This document shows positions 1-9,003 of a stretch of 64,000 bases of DNA, piece by piece; position 1 is the stretch's first letter, and every line of letters begins with the position of its first letter. The stretch comes from Kitasatospora terrestris. GTDB lineage: Bacteria > Actinomycetota > Actinomycetes > Streptomycetales > Streptomycetaceae. The notes beneath the pieces are model-generated. The model made no database searches and was not told the DNA's origin. It saw only the letters and a list, made by a program, of their open reading frames with translations. The position numbers and the translations under genes are program-made. The stretch covers positions 2,170,001 through 2,234,000 of the forward strand of contig NZ_BAABIS010000001.1 in NCBI RefSeq assembly GCF_039542905.1, written 5' to 3'.

Positions 1-920
1 GGCTGCCGGCCGCCGGCACCGCCCCGGCCCGGCGCGGCCGCACCGGGCGGATCGCCCCGTACGGCTTCGTCGCGCCGTTCTTCGTCCTGTTCGCCGCCTT
101 CGGCCTCTTCCCGCTGCTGTACACCGCGTACGTCTCGCTGCACCGGGTCGAGCTGCAGACCTCCGACCGGATGGACTGGCTGGGCCTGCAGAACTACACC
201 CGGCTGCTGGACGACCCGTTCTTCTGGAACGCGCTGCGCAACACCTTCACCATCGGCGTGCTCTCCACCGTGCCGCAGCTGCTGATGGCCCTCGGCCTGG
301 CCCACCTGCTCAACTACAAGCTGCGCGGCCGGAGCTTCTTCCGGGTCGCCATGCTGCTGCCCTACGCCACCTCGGTCGCCGCCGCGACCCTGGTCTTCGC
401 CCAGCTGTTCGGCCGCGACTACGGCCTGATCAACTGGGTGCTGAGCACCGTCGGGCTCAACCCGGTGGACTGGCAGGCCGACACCTGGGCCTCCCAGATC
501 GGCGTCTCCACCGTCGTCACCTGGCGCTGGACCGGCTACAACGCGCTGATCTACCTGGCCGGCATGCAGGCCATCCCCGGCGAGCTGTACGAGTCGGCGG
601 CCGTCGACGGCGCCTCCCGCTGGCAGCAGTTCCGCCACGTCACGATCCCCGGGCTGCGGCCGACCATCGTCTTCACCGTGGTCGTCTCCACCATCGGCGC
701 CACCCAGCTCTTCGGCGAACCGCTGCTCTACGAGGGCAACGCGGGCGGCGGCATCTCGCACCAGTACCAGACCCTCGGCCTCTACCTCTACGAGCAGGGC
801 TGGAGCTTCTTCCACCTCGGCCGGGCCGCCGCCGTCGCCTGGGTGATGTTCCTGCTGATCGTGCTGCTCGCCCTGCTCAACGCGGCCATCGCCGCCCGGC
901 GCAACCGTACGGACCGGTGA
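1..920 (+). CDS. cebF: Sugar ABC transporter permease, MalF/CebF-like (5' end outside window)
   Basis: Inner-membrane permease of a carbohydrate ABC importer. The frame is open from base 3 without a start, so the gene begins upstream of the window; the visible part encodes about 305 residues. It shows the expected hydrophobic segments, beginning with [20 protein letters not shown], and near the C-terminal third the EAA loop ([20 protein letters not shown]) that contacts the ATPase. It overlaps the next permease by four bases (GTGA), and a GH1 beta-glucosidase follows. Permease-permease-beta-glucosidase is the order of the Streptomyces cebEFG-bglC cellobiose operon, so cellobiose or cello-oligosaccharide is the inferred substrate. 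No ATPase is encoded here; in Streptomyces such systems use a shared MsiK ATPase. Family certain, substrate inferred. Confidence 0.85.
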   Translation, partial: LPAAGTAPARRGRTGRIAPYGFVAPFFVLFAAFGLFPLLYTAYVSLHRVELQTSDRMDWLGLQNYTRLLDDPFFWNALRNTFTIGVLSTVPQLLMALGLAHLLNYKLRGRSFFRVAMLLPYATSVAAATLVFAQLFGRDYGLINWVLSTVGLNPVDWQADTWASQIGVSTVVTWRWTGYNALIYLAGMQAIPGELYESAAVDGASRWQQFRHVTIPGLRPTIVFTVVVSTIGATQLFGEPLLYEGNAGGGISHQYQTLGLYLYEQGWSFFHLGRAAAVAWVMFLLIVLLALLNAAIAARRNRTDR

Positions 921-1762
921 CCCCCATGCGACTCGCCAAGCGCTCCCCCCTCCAGGGCGGCCCGCTCGCCTACGCGGTCCTCGCCGCCGCGACGCTGATC
1001 TCGGCCTTCCCCTTCTACTGGACCCTGGTCGCCGCCAGCCGCTCCAACGCCGAGCTGAGCTCGCCGACCCCGGCGCTCACCCCCGGCCCCAACCTCTTCC
1101 ACAACCTGGGCGAGGCGCTGCAGCAGGCCGCGATCGGCACCGCGCTGCTCAACTCGCTGGTGGTCTCCGCCACCGTCACCGCCGGTGTGGTGCTCTCCTC
1201 CACGCTGGCCGGCTTCGCCTTCGCCAAGCTGCGCTTCCGCGGCCGGGGCCTGCTGCTCGCGGTGACCGTCGGCACCATGATGATCCCGCCGCAGCTGGGC
1301 GTGATCCCGCTGTTCATGGTGATCGTCAAGCTCGACCTGCAGAACAAGCTGCCCGCGGTGATCCTGCCCTCGCTGGTCTCCGCGTTCGGCGTGTTCTTCA
1401 TGCGCCAGTACCTGGTGCAGGCCCTGCCGGACGAGCTGATCGAGGCCGGCCGGGTGGACGGCGCCTCACTGCTGCGGATCTTCCGCTCGATCGTGCTGCC
1501 GGTCGCCCGGCCCGGCATGGCCGTGCTCGGCATGCTGACCTTCATGGCCACCTGGAACGACTTCTTCTGGCCGATCGTGGCCCTCAGTTCGCAGAACCCG
1601 ACCGTCCAGGTCGCCCTGAAGTCCCTCGGCCAGGGCTACGTCCCGGACCAGTCGATCATCATGGCCGGCACCCTGCTCGGCACCCTGCCGGTGCTGCTGG
1701 TCTTCGCCCTGCTCGGCCGCCAGATCGTCGGCGGCATCATGCAGGGCGCCGTCAAGGGTTGA
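917..1762 (+). CDS. cebG: Sugar ABC transporter permease, MalG/CebG-like
   Basis: Second transmembrane subunit of the sugar importer, 281 residues with six likely membrane segments. The EAA loop [20 protein letters not shown] and the following [10 protein letters not shown] are typical of MalG-type permeases. The GTG at 917 overlaps the upstream stop; an ATG at 926 (MRLAKRS) is an equally possible start, and no strong Shine-Dalgarno decides between them. It lies between the CebF-like permease and the beta-glucosidase and is almost certainly cotranscribed with both. The assignment to cellobiose uptake rests on gene order and is inference. Confidence 0.85.
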   Translation: MTPMRLAKRSPLQGGPLAYAVLAAATLISAFPFYWTLVAASRSNAELSSPTPALTPGPNLFHNLGEALQQAAIGTALLNSLVVSATVTAGVVLSSTLAGFAFAKLRFRGRGLLLAVTVGTMMIPPQLGVIPLFMVIVKLDLQNKLPAVILPSLVSAFGVFFMRQYLVQALPDELIEAGRVDGASLLRIFRSIVLPVARPGMAVLGMLTFMATWNDFFWPIVALSSQNPTVQVALKSLGQGYVPDQSIIMAGTLLGTLPVLLVFALLGRQIVGGIMQGAVKG

Positions 1763-1800
1763 GCCCTCCGCCCTGGCAACCTACATCCATGGAAGGCGAC

Positions 1801-3219
<1,419 letters not shown>

Positions 3220-3234
3220 GGCGTCCCCAGGACG

Positions 3235-3279
3235 ACGGCGCGGCCGCCCCGGGACCTGACCCCGGGGCGACCGCGCCGT
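3235..3279. terminator. Bidirectional hairpin terminator between bglC and rsgA
   Basis: Two 19-base arms (3235-3253 and 3261-3279) pair with one mismatch around a 7-base loop. It lies in the 67-base gap between two convergent genes and has no T-run, as is usual in this group, so it likely serves both transcripts. Confidence 0.75.
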
Positions 3280-3286
3280 CCCGCAC

Positions 3287-4369
3287 TCACTTCCTGACCG
3301 GCAGCCCGCGCACCGACCTGGTGAGCGCCTTCCACTTCTTCGCCCGCTCCGCGGCCAGCCGCGCGTCGGTGCGCGAGGCGATCCACTCGTTCTCCCGCTG
3401 GAGCTTCAGGAAGCTCTCCCAGCGGCGCTCGGGCAGCGTGCCGTCGGCCAGCGCGGCCCGGACCGCGCAGCCCGGCTCGGTGCGGTGCGAGCAGTCGTCG
3501 AACCGGCACTCCCCCGCCAGCTCGTCGATCTCGGCGAACGCCTGGCCGAGGCCATCGCCGCCGTAGAGGCCGACCCCGCGCAGGCCCGGGGTGTCGATCA
3601 CCACGCCGCCGCCGGGCAGCGGGATCAGCTCGCGGGTGGTGGTGGTGTGCCGGCCCTTCTCGTCGACCGAGCGGGTCTGCTGGACCACCATCGCCTCGGT
3701 GCCCGCGAGCGCGTTGGTGAGCGTGGACTTGCCCGCGCCGGACTGGCCGATCAGGGCGGTGGAGCCGCCGACGCAGGCGCGCAGCACGTCCAGGCCCTCG
3801 CCGGTCTCGGCGCTGACCACCAGCACGGTCGCGCCGGGGGCGACCCCCGCCACGTCCTCGCGGATGAATTCGGCGTCGTTGACCAGGTCGGCCTTGGTCA
3901 GCGCCACCACCGGGTGGGCGCCGGACTCCCAGGCCAGCGCCAGGAAGCGCTCGACCCGGCCCAGGTCCGGCTCGGCCGCCAGCGAGACCGCGATCAGCAC
4001 GGTGTCGATGTTGGCCGCCAGCACCTGGCCGTCGGACCGCTTGGCGGCCGACTTGCGGATGATCGCGGTGGTGCGGGGCAGCAGCGCCGCCAGCGCCGGC
4101 ATCGGCTGCGCGGCCAGGTCGACGGCCGCCCAGTCGCCGGTGCAGGGGTTCTCCACCGTCTCGGCGGTGGTCACCGGACGGGTGTCGGCGCGCACCGTGC
4201 GGAGCTCGCCGGTGTCGGGGTCGAGCAGCACGACGTCGCACTGCCCGCGGTCGATCCGGGCGATCCGGCCCGGGGTGAGGCCCGCCTCGGCGAGGTGGGC
4301 GAACTGCTCGTCCCGCTCGCCGTTCCAGCCGAGGCCGGACAGCGGGTGGGCGGAGGTGTGCGGAAGCAA
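3287..4369 (-). CDS. rsgA: Ribosome small subunit-dependent GTPase A
   Basis: Circularly permuted GTPase that helps late maturation of the 30S subunit. The 360 residues contain an N-terminal OB-type domain, then the permuted G motifs in the order TKAD (G4), GQSGAGKST (G1) and DTPGLRG (G3). A C-terminal zinc motif follows (CRFDDCSHRTEPGC, that is C-x4-C-x-H-x5-C). The TTG at 4369 is the only reasonable start in this frame, with GAAGGG upstream on the coding strand. The C-terminal tail is basic (RAKKWKALTRSVRGLPVRK), as expected for an rRNA binder. A 23-codon reading frame lies 78 bases upstream on the same strand. Confidence 0.93.
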   Translation of the reverse strand: MLPHTSAHPLSGLGWNGERDEQFAHLAEAGLTPGRIARIDRGQCDVVLLDPDTGELRTVRADTRPVTTAETVENPCTGDWAAVDLAAQPMPALAALLPRTTAIIRKSAAKRSDGQVLAANIDTVLIAVSLAAEPDLGRVERFLALAWESGAHPVVALTKADLVNDAEFIREDVAGVAPGATVLVVSAETGEGLDVLRACVGGSTALIGQSGAGKSTLTNALAGTEAMVVQQTRSVDEKGRHTTTTRELIPLPGGGVVIDTPGLRGVGLYGGDGLGQAFAEIDELAGECRFDDCSHRTEPGCAVRAALADGTLPERRWESFLKLQRENEWIASRTDARLAAERAKKWKALTRSVRGLPVRK

Positions 4370-4447
4370 CGGGGTGGGACCCTTCGAGGAGGGTGGCCCC
4401 GGCCGGGCGGTGCCGCTACGGACCCGCCGGAAGAAGAGCGTGTGAGG

Positions 4448-4519
4448 TCAGCCGGAGACCACGGAAGTGGGGCGTACGGACTTGTGGACGCGAACCGCGC
4501 CCGTCGCAACGACGGTCAT
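4448..4519 (-). CDS. Possible 23-residue small ORF upstream of rsgA
   Basis: ATG at 4519 is preceded by a very strong Shine-Dalgarno (GGAGGTGAG, about 7 bases spacing) and reads MTVVATGAVRVHKSVRPTSV plus three residues (VSG) before TGA at 4450-4448. I do not recognise the peptide. It ends 78 bases before rsgA and could be a short regulatory or leader ORF for that gene, or an independent small protein. Support is the ribosome-binding site and ATG only; the composition does not prove coding. Confidence 0.4.
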   Translation of the reverse strand: MTVVATGAVRVHKSVRPTSVVSG

Positions 4520-4580
4520 CACAGTCCTCACCTCCCGGCTCGACGGGGCCTGCACAGGCCTTCCACGGCACCGTAGCGAA

Positions 4581-4631
4581 CCGGCCCCGCCGGTCGCCAC
4601 CGGTTTTCCCGGTGGCGACCGGCGGGGCCGG
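4581..4631 (-). terminator. Hairpin downstream of the YihY gene
   Basis: Arms 4581-4603 and 4609-4631 form a near-perfect 23-bp inverted repeat with a 5-base loop (TTTTC on the plus strand). It sits just beyond the stop of the minus-strand yihY-like gene, and both its position and stem strength fit a factor-independent terminator. Confidence 0.75.
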
Positions 4632-4651
4632 GCCCGCGGGCGGCGGCCGGG

Positions 4652-5986
4652 TCAGTGCGGCCGGTCGGAGTCCGGCGGCGGGGGCTGGCGGCGCTCGGTG
4701 CCGCGGCCGCCGAGGCGGCCGCGCAGGTCGCGGTGCGGCAGGAAGTCGGCCCAGCGCTCGGGGTACTCGGAGGGCGGCACGCCGTCGTCCTCGTCGTCCT
4801 CCCCGTAGTACTCCTCCTCGACGCCCTCGGCGAGCCCGAGCTCGCGGGTGCGCCGGGCGCGTTCGACGGCGCGCCGGGCGGCGGCCTCGCGGACCAGGTA
4901 CTCGGCGGCCTCCTCCTCGGCGCGCTCGTTCTCGGCCCGGGCGTCGGCGGTCTCCACGGTCGGCCAGCGGCGGTCTATGGCGGCGTTCATCGCGGCGCCG
5001 ATCAGGACCGCGAGCGCGACCACGCCGATCCACAGCAGGACCGCGACCGGCGCGGCGAGCTGGCCGTACACGCTCTTGCCCTCGATCGAGCTGACCAGGT
5101 AGAGGCGGAGCAGCACGCTGCACACCACCAGCACCACCAGGGCGACCATGGCGCCGGGGATGTCCTCGCGCCAGGGCGTCGAGACCGGGACGGCCACGTG
5201 GTAGAGGGTGGTGAGGAAGACGATCAGCAGCAGGATGGCGGTCGGCCAGTAGAGGGCGCTGACCAGCCCGGCGGAGTCGGGCAGGGTGTGGACGACCAGG
5301 CCGGGGCCGGCCAGCAGCAGCGGCAGCACCAGCGAGCCGATCACCAGGGCGCCGAGGTAGAGGCCCAGCGACATCATCCGGGTCTTGACGATCCCGCGCT
5401 TGCCGTCGAGGCCGTACATCACGGTGATGGTGTCGATGAAGATGTAGAGCGCCCGGGAGCCGGACCAGAGGGAGAGCAGGAAACCGATCGAGATCAGGTC
5501 GGGCCGGCCGCCGTTGAAGACGCTGTGCAGCAGCGGTTTGACCACCTGCTCGATGGAGCTCGGTGAGAGGACCGTCCCGGATGCCGAGATGATGTCCTGT
5601 TCGAGCTTGTCGATGGTGCCGGCGCCGAGGATGTCGTCGAGGTAGCCGAGGGTGCCGGCGAGGCAGAGCAGCAGCGGCGGGATGGACAGCAGCGTGAAGA
5701 ACGCGGCCTCGGCGGCGAGGCCGGTCACCCGGTACTCGACGCAGGTGTTGGTGGTGTCCTTGACCAGCGACCAGACCGTCCGGTACCAGGTGTTCCGCTT
5801 CGCGGCACGGCGGCGGCCGCCCCGGCGGCGGCCGGCGCGGACCGGGGTGTCCTGGGGGTGCGGGGTACCGCCTGCTGCTTGCACGCCCCTACGGTACTGG
5901 CCCGGGGTGTCCGTACCGCGCGCACGCACGCGCGCGCTGCCACCGGGGAGCACGCCGGCGTGCCGGTTCCGATTCGCGTCTCGCAT
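4652..5986 (-). CDS. YihY/BrkB-family integral membrane protein
   Basis: Membrane protein of the YihY/virulence factor BrkB family, molecular role not established. About six hydrophobic segments lie between residues 90 and 340, starting in GLAAEAAFFTLLSIPPLLLC, which is the family hallmark. A long hydrophilic C-terminal tail follows, first charged and probably helical (ENERAEEEAAEYLVREAAAR), then very acidic (EEEYYGEDDEDDG). The N-terminal 70 residues are Arg/Pro-rich and poorly conserved in character, so the start is uncertain: ATG 5986 has no clear Shine-Dalgarno and a GTG at 5884 is an alternative. It diverges from the sulfur operon leader at 6057. Confidence 0.8.
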   Translation of the reverse strand: MRDANRNRHAGVLPGGSARVRARGTDTPGQYRRGVQAAGGTPHPQDTPVRAGRRRGGRRRAAKRNTWYRTVWSLVKDTTNTCVEYRVTGLAAEAAFFTLLSIPPLLLCLAGTLGYLDDILGAGTIDKLEQDIISASGTVLSPSSIEQVVKPLLHSVFNGGRPDLISIGFLLSLWSGSRALYIFIDTITVMYGLDGKRGIVKTRMMSLGLYLGALVIGSLVLPLLLAGPGLVVHTLPDSAGLVSALYWPTAILLLIVFLTTLYHVAVPVSTPWREDIPGAMVALVVLVVCSVLLRLYLVSSIEGKSVYGQLAAPVAVLLWIGVVALAVLIGAAMNAAIDRRWPTVETADARAENERAEEEAAEYLVREAAARRAVERARRTRELGLAEGVEEEYYGEDDEDDGVPPSEYPERWADFLPHRDLRGRLGGRGTERRQPPPPDSDRPH

Positions 5987-5999
5987 TTCGAAACTTACG

Positions 6000-6026
6000 G
6001 GTCCAGAATGCGGACGTTAGTGGACC
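6000..6026. promoter_or_regulatory. Inverted repeat upstream of the sulfur operon leader
   Basis: GGTCCA (6000-6005) and TGGACC (6021-6026) form a perfect 6-bp inverted repeat with centres 21 bp apart, two helical turns. It lies 30 bases before the leader peptide start and about 14 bases beyond the YihY start, in the divergent promoter region. It is a candidate repressor or activator site for sulfur control; the protein is unknown. Confidence 0.35.
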
Positions 6027-6056
6027 GCGAGTCGCTCCCCGTGCGAATCTCTTGCC

Positions 6057-6140
6057 ATGCCTAGCGCCGGAACCACCCTAGTAGGTCGACTGCACGTCGA
6101 TCTCCTTCGCGTGTCCAGCGCCATCTGTCCGGTGACCTGA
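6057..6140 (+). CDS. Putative cysteine-responsive leader peptide of the sulfur operon
   Basis: A 27-codon ORF, ATG 6057 to TGA 6140, reading MPSAGTTLVGRLHVDLLRVS then SAICPVT. The RLHVDLLR..SSAIC core is the signature of the short leader peptides annotated upstream of sulfur metabolism genes in Streptomyces. Cysteine-responsive upstream ORFs that control translation of sulfur operons are known in mycobacteria; action here by the same logic is inferred from the single Cys codon near the end and from the foldable RNA between this ORF and the sulfite reductase. No strong Shine-Dalgarno is visible. It is 186 bases upstream of the reductase start. Confidence 0.75.
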   Translation: MPSAGTTLVGRLHVDLLRVSSAICPVT

Positions 6141-6240
6141 GCCCCACCCCGCCGCCACCACCGCACCCGGCGCCACCTTCTCGCCCATCCCCGCCGACGC
6201 GGATGCGCGGGCGCCCTCCGGCCTCGGTCACTGTTCACCG

Positions 6241-6320
6241 GATCTGCCGAAACCCGCAGATCAGAGCAGTCCTTGCCCGGGGATGCCAGCACCCCGCACC
6301 AGCCAAGCTGCTCTAAGGAC
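6241..6320 (+). promoter_or_regulatory. Foldable mRNA leader of sulfite reductase, possible RBS switch
   Basis: A perfect 7-bp hairpin (GATCTGC 6241-6247 with GCAGATC 6256-6262) is followed by two pairings that cannot coexist. AGAGCAG (6263-6269) can pair with CTGCTCT (6308-6314), which leaves the Shine-Dalgarno AAGGAC (6315-6320) free. GTCCTT (6269-6274) can instead pair with AAGGAC itself and mask it. A small hairpin (CGGGG 6278-6282 with CCCCG 6292-6296) is nested between. This arrangement suits a leader-peptide-controlled translation switch; it is unproven. Confidence 0.45.
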
Positions 6321-6326
6321 GACACC

Positions 6327-8048
6327 ATGGCCACCACTCCCGAAACGGTCGAGCCCCAGGACGGCGGCGCTCCCGCGCCCCGCCCCGCCGCCCGCAAGGT
6401 GACCCGCCACCGCGGCGAGGGCCAGTGGGGCATGGGCCACTTCACTCCGCTGAACGCCAACGAGCAGTTCAAGAAGGACGACGACGGTCTCAATGTGCGG
6501 ACACGCATTGAGACGATCTACGCGCACCGCGGCTTCGACTCGATCGACCCGGCGGACCTGCGCGGCCGGATGCGCTGGTGGGGTCTCTACACCCAGCGCA
6601 AGGAGGGCATCGACGGCGGCAAGACCGCGATCCTCGAACCGCACGAGCTGGACGCCGAGTTCTTCATGCTCCGGGTGCGCATCGACGGCGGCCGCCTGAC
6701 GGTGGCCCAGCTGAAGGCGATCTCCGAGGTCTCCGAGGAGTACGCCCGCGGCACCGCCGACCTGACCGACCGGCAGAACGTCCAGTACCACTGGATCCGG
6801 ATCGAGGACGTCCCGGCGATCTGGCAGAAGCTGGAGGCCGTCGGCCTGTCCACCACCGAGGCCTGCGGCGACACCCCGCGCGTCATCCTCGGCTCGCCGG
6901 TGGCCGGCATCGCCGAGGACGAGATCATCGACGGCACGCCCGCCATCGAGGAGATCCAGCGCCGCTTCATCGGCAACAAGGACTTCTCCAACCTGCCGCG
7001 CAAGTTCAAGTCGGCGGTCTCCGGTTCGCCGCTGCTGGACGTGGCGCACGAGATCAACGACGTCGCCTTCGTCGGCGTGGACCACCCGGAGCACGGCCCC
7101 GGCTTCGACCTCTGGGTCGGCGGCGGCCTGTCCACCAACCCCAAGCTGGGTGTGCGCCTGGGCGCCTGGGTCCCGCTGGAGGACGTCGCGGACGTCTACG
7201 GCGGCGTGATCGGCATCTTCCGCGACTACGGCTACCGCCGCCTGCGCAACCGCGCCCGGTTGAAGTTCCTGGTCGCCGACTGGGGCACCGAGAAGTTCCG
7301 CCAGGTGCTGGAGGACGAGTACCTGCAGCGCAAGCTGGTCGACGGCCCGGCGCCCGAGCAGCCCACCGGCCAGTGGCGCGACCACGTCGGCGTGCACCGG
7401 CAGAAGGACGGCAGGTTCTACGTCGGGTTCGCGCCGCGGGTCGGCCGGGTCTCCGGCAAGGTCCTCGGCCAGATCGCCGAGCTCGCCGCCGCCCACGGCT
7501 CGGACCGCCTGCGCACCACCGCCGAGCAGAAGATGCTCGTCCTCGACATCGCCGAGGACCAGGTCGAGTCGCTGGTGGCCGGCCTGGAGGCGCTGGACCT
7601 GCGGGTCACCCCGTCGCCGTTCCGCCGCGGCACGATGGCCTGCACCGGCATCGAGTACTGCAAGCTGGCGATCGTCGAGACCAAGGAGCGCGGCCGCACC
7701 CTGATCGACGAGCTGGAGCGCCGCCTGCCGGAGTTCTCCGAGCCGCTGACCATCAACATCAACGGCTGCCCGAACGCCTGCGCCCGCATCCAGGTCGCCG
7801 ACATCGGCCTCAAGGGCCAGCTGGTCACCGACGAGAACGGCGAGCAGGTCGAGGGGTACCAGGTGCACCTCGGCGGCGCGCTCGGCCTGGAGGCCGGCTT
7901 CGGCCGCAAGGTCCGCGGCCTCAAGGTCACCAGCGCCGGCCTGCCGGACTACGTCGAGCGCGTGCTGACCCGCTACCAGGACGACCGCAAGGACGGCGAG
8001 CGGTTCGCCCAGTGGGCGGCCCGGGCCAGCGAGGAGCAGTTGTCGTGA
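6327..8048 (+). CDS. sirA: Ferredoxin-dependent sulfite (nitrite/sulfite) reductase
   Basis: Reduces sulfite to sulfide with six electrons using siroheme coupled to a [4Fe-4S] cluster. The 573 residues contain the two ligand pairs of the family, C439-x5-C445 (TACTGIEYC) and C481-x3-C485 (GCPNAC). The ATG at 6327 is chosen because AAGGAC lies 6 bases upstream and the protein then begins MATTPETVEPQDGG; an upstream in-frame ATG lacks a ribosome site. Genes for PAPS/APS reduction follow directly, and the operon ends in a sirohydrochlorin chelatase that supplies its siroheme, so sulfite is the physiological substrate rather than nitrite. Expression is probably set by the leader peptide and foldable leader upstream. 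Confidence 0.93.
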   Translation: MATTPETVEPQDGGAPAPRPAARKVTRHRGEGQWGMGHFTPLNANEQFKKDDDGLNVRTRIETIYAHRGFDSIDPADLRGRMRWWGLYTQRKEGIDGGKTAILEPHELDAEFFMLRVRIDGGRLTVAQLKAISEVSEEYARGTADLTDRQNVQYHWIRIEDVPAIWQKLEAVGLSTTEACGDTPRVILGSPVAGIAEDEIIDGTPAIEEIQRRFIGNKDFSNLPRKFKSAVSGSPLLDVAHEINDVAFVGVDHPEHGPGFDLWVGGGLSTNPKLGVRLGAWVPLEDVADVYGGVIGIFRDYGYRRLRNRARLKFLVADWGTEKFRQVLEDEYLQRKLVDGPAPEQPTGQWRDHVGVHRQKDGRFYVGFAPRVGRVSGKVLGQIAELAAAHGSDRLRTTAEQKMLVLDIAEDQVESLVAGLEALDLRVTPSPFRRGTMACTGIEYCKLAIVETKERGRTLIDELERRLPEFSEPLTININGCPNACARIQVADIGLKGQLVTDENGEQVEGYQVHLGGALGLEAGFGRKVRGLKVTSAGLPDYVERVLTRYQDDRKDGERFAQWAARASEEQLS

Positions 8049-8121
8049 GCGAGCGAAGCGAGCGAACCATCAAGAGGTGCGTGTCTCGCGAAGCGACCGC
8101 CGAGCGAAGCGAGGTGGCCGC
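8049..8121 (+). repeat. GAGCGAAGCGAG repeats in the sirA downstream gap
   Basis: GAGCGAAGCGAG occurs at 8051-8062 and 8102-8113, with a related GCGAAGCGA at 8088-8096, in the 73-base gap between the sulfite reductase stop and the zinc-ribbon gene. Read in some frames it gives SERSER-type peptides. The second copy supplies the GAGGTGG ribosome site of the next gene. Similar runs occur near gene junctions in other actinobacteria, function unknown. Confidence 0.6.
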
Positions 8122-8289
8122 ATGAGCGAGCGTGCTGCGCCGTTCCACTGCCCGTACTGCGGGGACGAGGACCTGCGGCCCTCCGAGGCCGGGCACGGCG
8201 CCTGGGAGTGCCACTCCTGCCGCCGGGCCTTCCAGCTGAAGTTCCTCGGCCTGCTGTCGACCGCCAACGGGGGGAACACGGATGACTGA
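8122..8289 (+). CDS. Small zinc-ribbon protein of the sulfur cluster
   Basis: A 55-residue protein with two Cys pairs, CPYC (early) and CHSC (about residue 33), giving a C-x2-C ... C-x2-C zinc ribbon, followed by RRAFQLKFLGLL. ATG 8122 is chosen because GAGGTGG lies about 5 bases upstream. A small protein of this kind sits between sulfite reductase and cysH in Streptomyces sulfur clusters. No biochemical role is established; the conserved place suggests a structural or electron-transfer role in sulfite or APS reduction. It overlaps cysH by eight bases, indicating translational coupling. Confidence 0.8.
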   Translation: MSERAAPFHCPYCGDEDLRPSEAGHGAWECHSCRRAFQLKFLGLLSTANGGNTDD

Positions 8290-8971
8290 CTACGAGGCAC
8301 TGGCCACCGCGGCCGGCCGCGACCTGGAGGACGCCTCAGCGCAGGAGATCCTGCAGTGGGCGGCCGACCACTTCGGCAAGCGCTTCTGCGTCACCTCCTC
8401 GATGGAGGACGCGGTGGTCGCCCACCTGGCCTCCACGGTGCTGCCCGGCGTGGACGTGGTGTTCCTGGACACCGGCTACCACTTCGCGGAGACCATCGGC
8501 ACCCGGGACGCGGTGGCGGCGACCATGAAGGTCAACGTCATCACGCTCACCCCGAAGCTCACCGTGGCCGAGCAGGACGCCCAGTACGGGCCGAACCTGC
8601 ACGACCGCGACCCGGACCAGTGCTGCGCGCTGCGCAAGGTCGAGCCGCTGAACCGCGGTCTCGGCGGCTACGACGCCTGGGCCACCGGGCTGCGCCGCGA
8701 CGAGTCGCCGTCCCGCGCCAACACCCCGGTGGTGGCGTGGGACCCGAAGCGCCGCAAGGTGAAGCTGGCCCCGATCGCCCGCTGGACCCAGGACGACGTG
8801 GACGCCTACGTCCAGGCCAACGGCGTGCTGCTCAACCCGCTGCTGTGGGAGGGCTACACCTCGATCGGCTGCTCGCCGCTGTCCTGCACCGCCAAGCCCG
8901 GCGAGGGCGAGGACGGCCGCGCCGGCCGCTGGGCCGGCTCGGGCAAGACCGAGTGCGGCATCCACCTCTGA
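8282..8971 (+). CDS. cysH: Phosphoadenylyl-/adenylyl-sulfate reductase
   Basis: Thioredoxin-dependent reduction of activated sulfate to sulfite. The 229 residues carry the PP-loop type N-terminal fold (TSSMEDAVVAHLA) and the C-terminal catalytic motif ECGIHL with C225. Presence of CC at 114-115 (DQCCALRK) points to the [4Fe-4S] APS-reductase type. The second cluster pair is odd: it reads C197-S-P-L-S-C202 rather than the usual C-x2-C, a two-residue insertion. The GTP-driven CysD/CysN and CysC kinase follow, so both APS and PAPS can be made here. It overlaps the zinc-ribbon gene upstream. Confidence 0.92.
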   Translation: MTDYEALATAAGRDLEDASAQEILQWAADHFGKRFCVTSSMEDAVVAHLASTVLPGVDVVFLDTGYHFAETIGTRDAVAATMKVNVITLTPKLTVAEQDAQYGPNLHDRDPDQCCALRKVEPLNRGLGGYDAWATGLRRDESPSRANTPVVAWDPKRRKVKLAPIARWTQDDVDAYVQANGVLLNPLLWEGYTSIGCSPLSCTAKPGEGEDGRAGRWAGSGKTECGIHL

Positions 8972-9003
8972 TCCCCCTTCACGACCACCTAGGAGAAGTC
9001 ACC

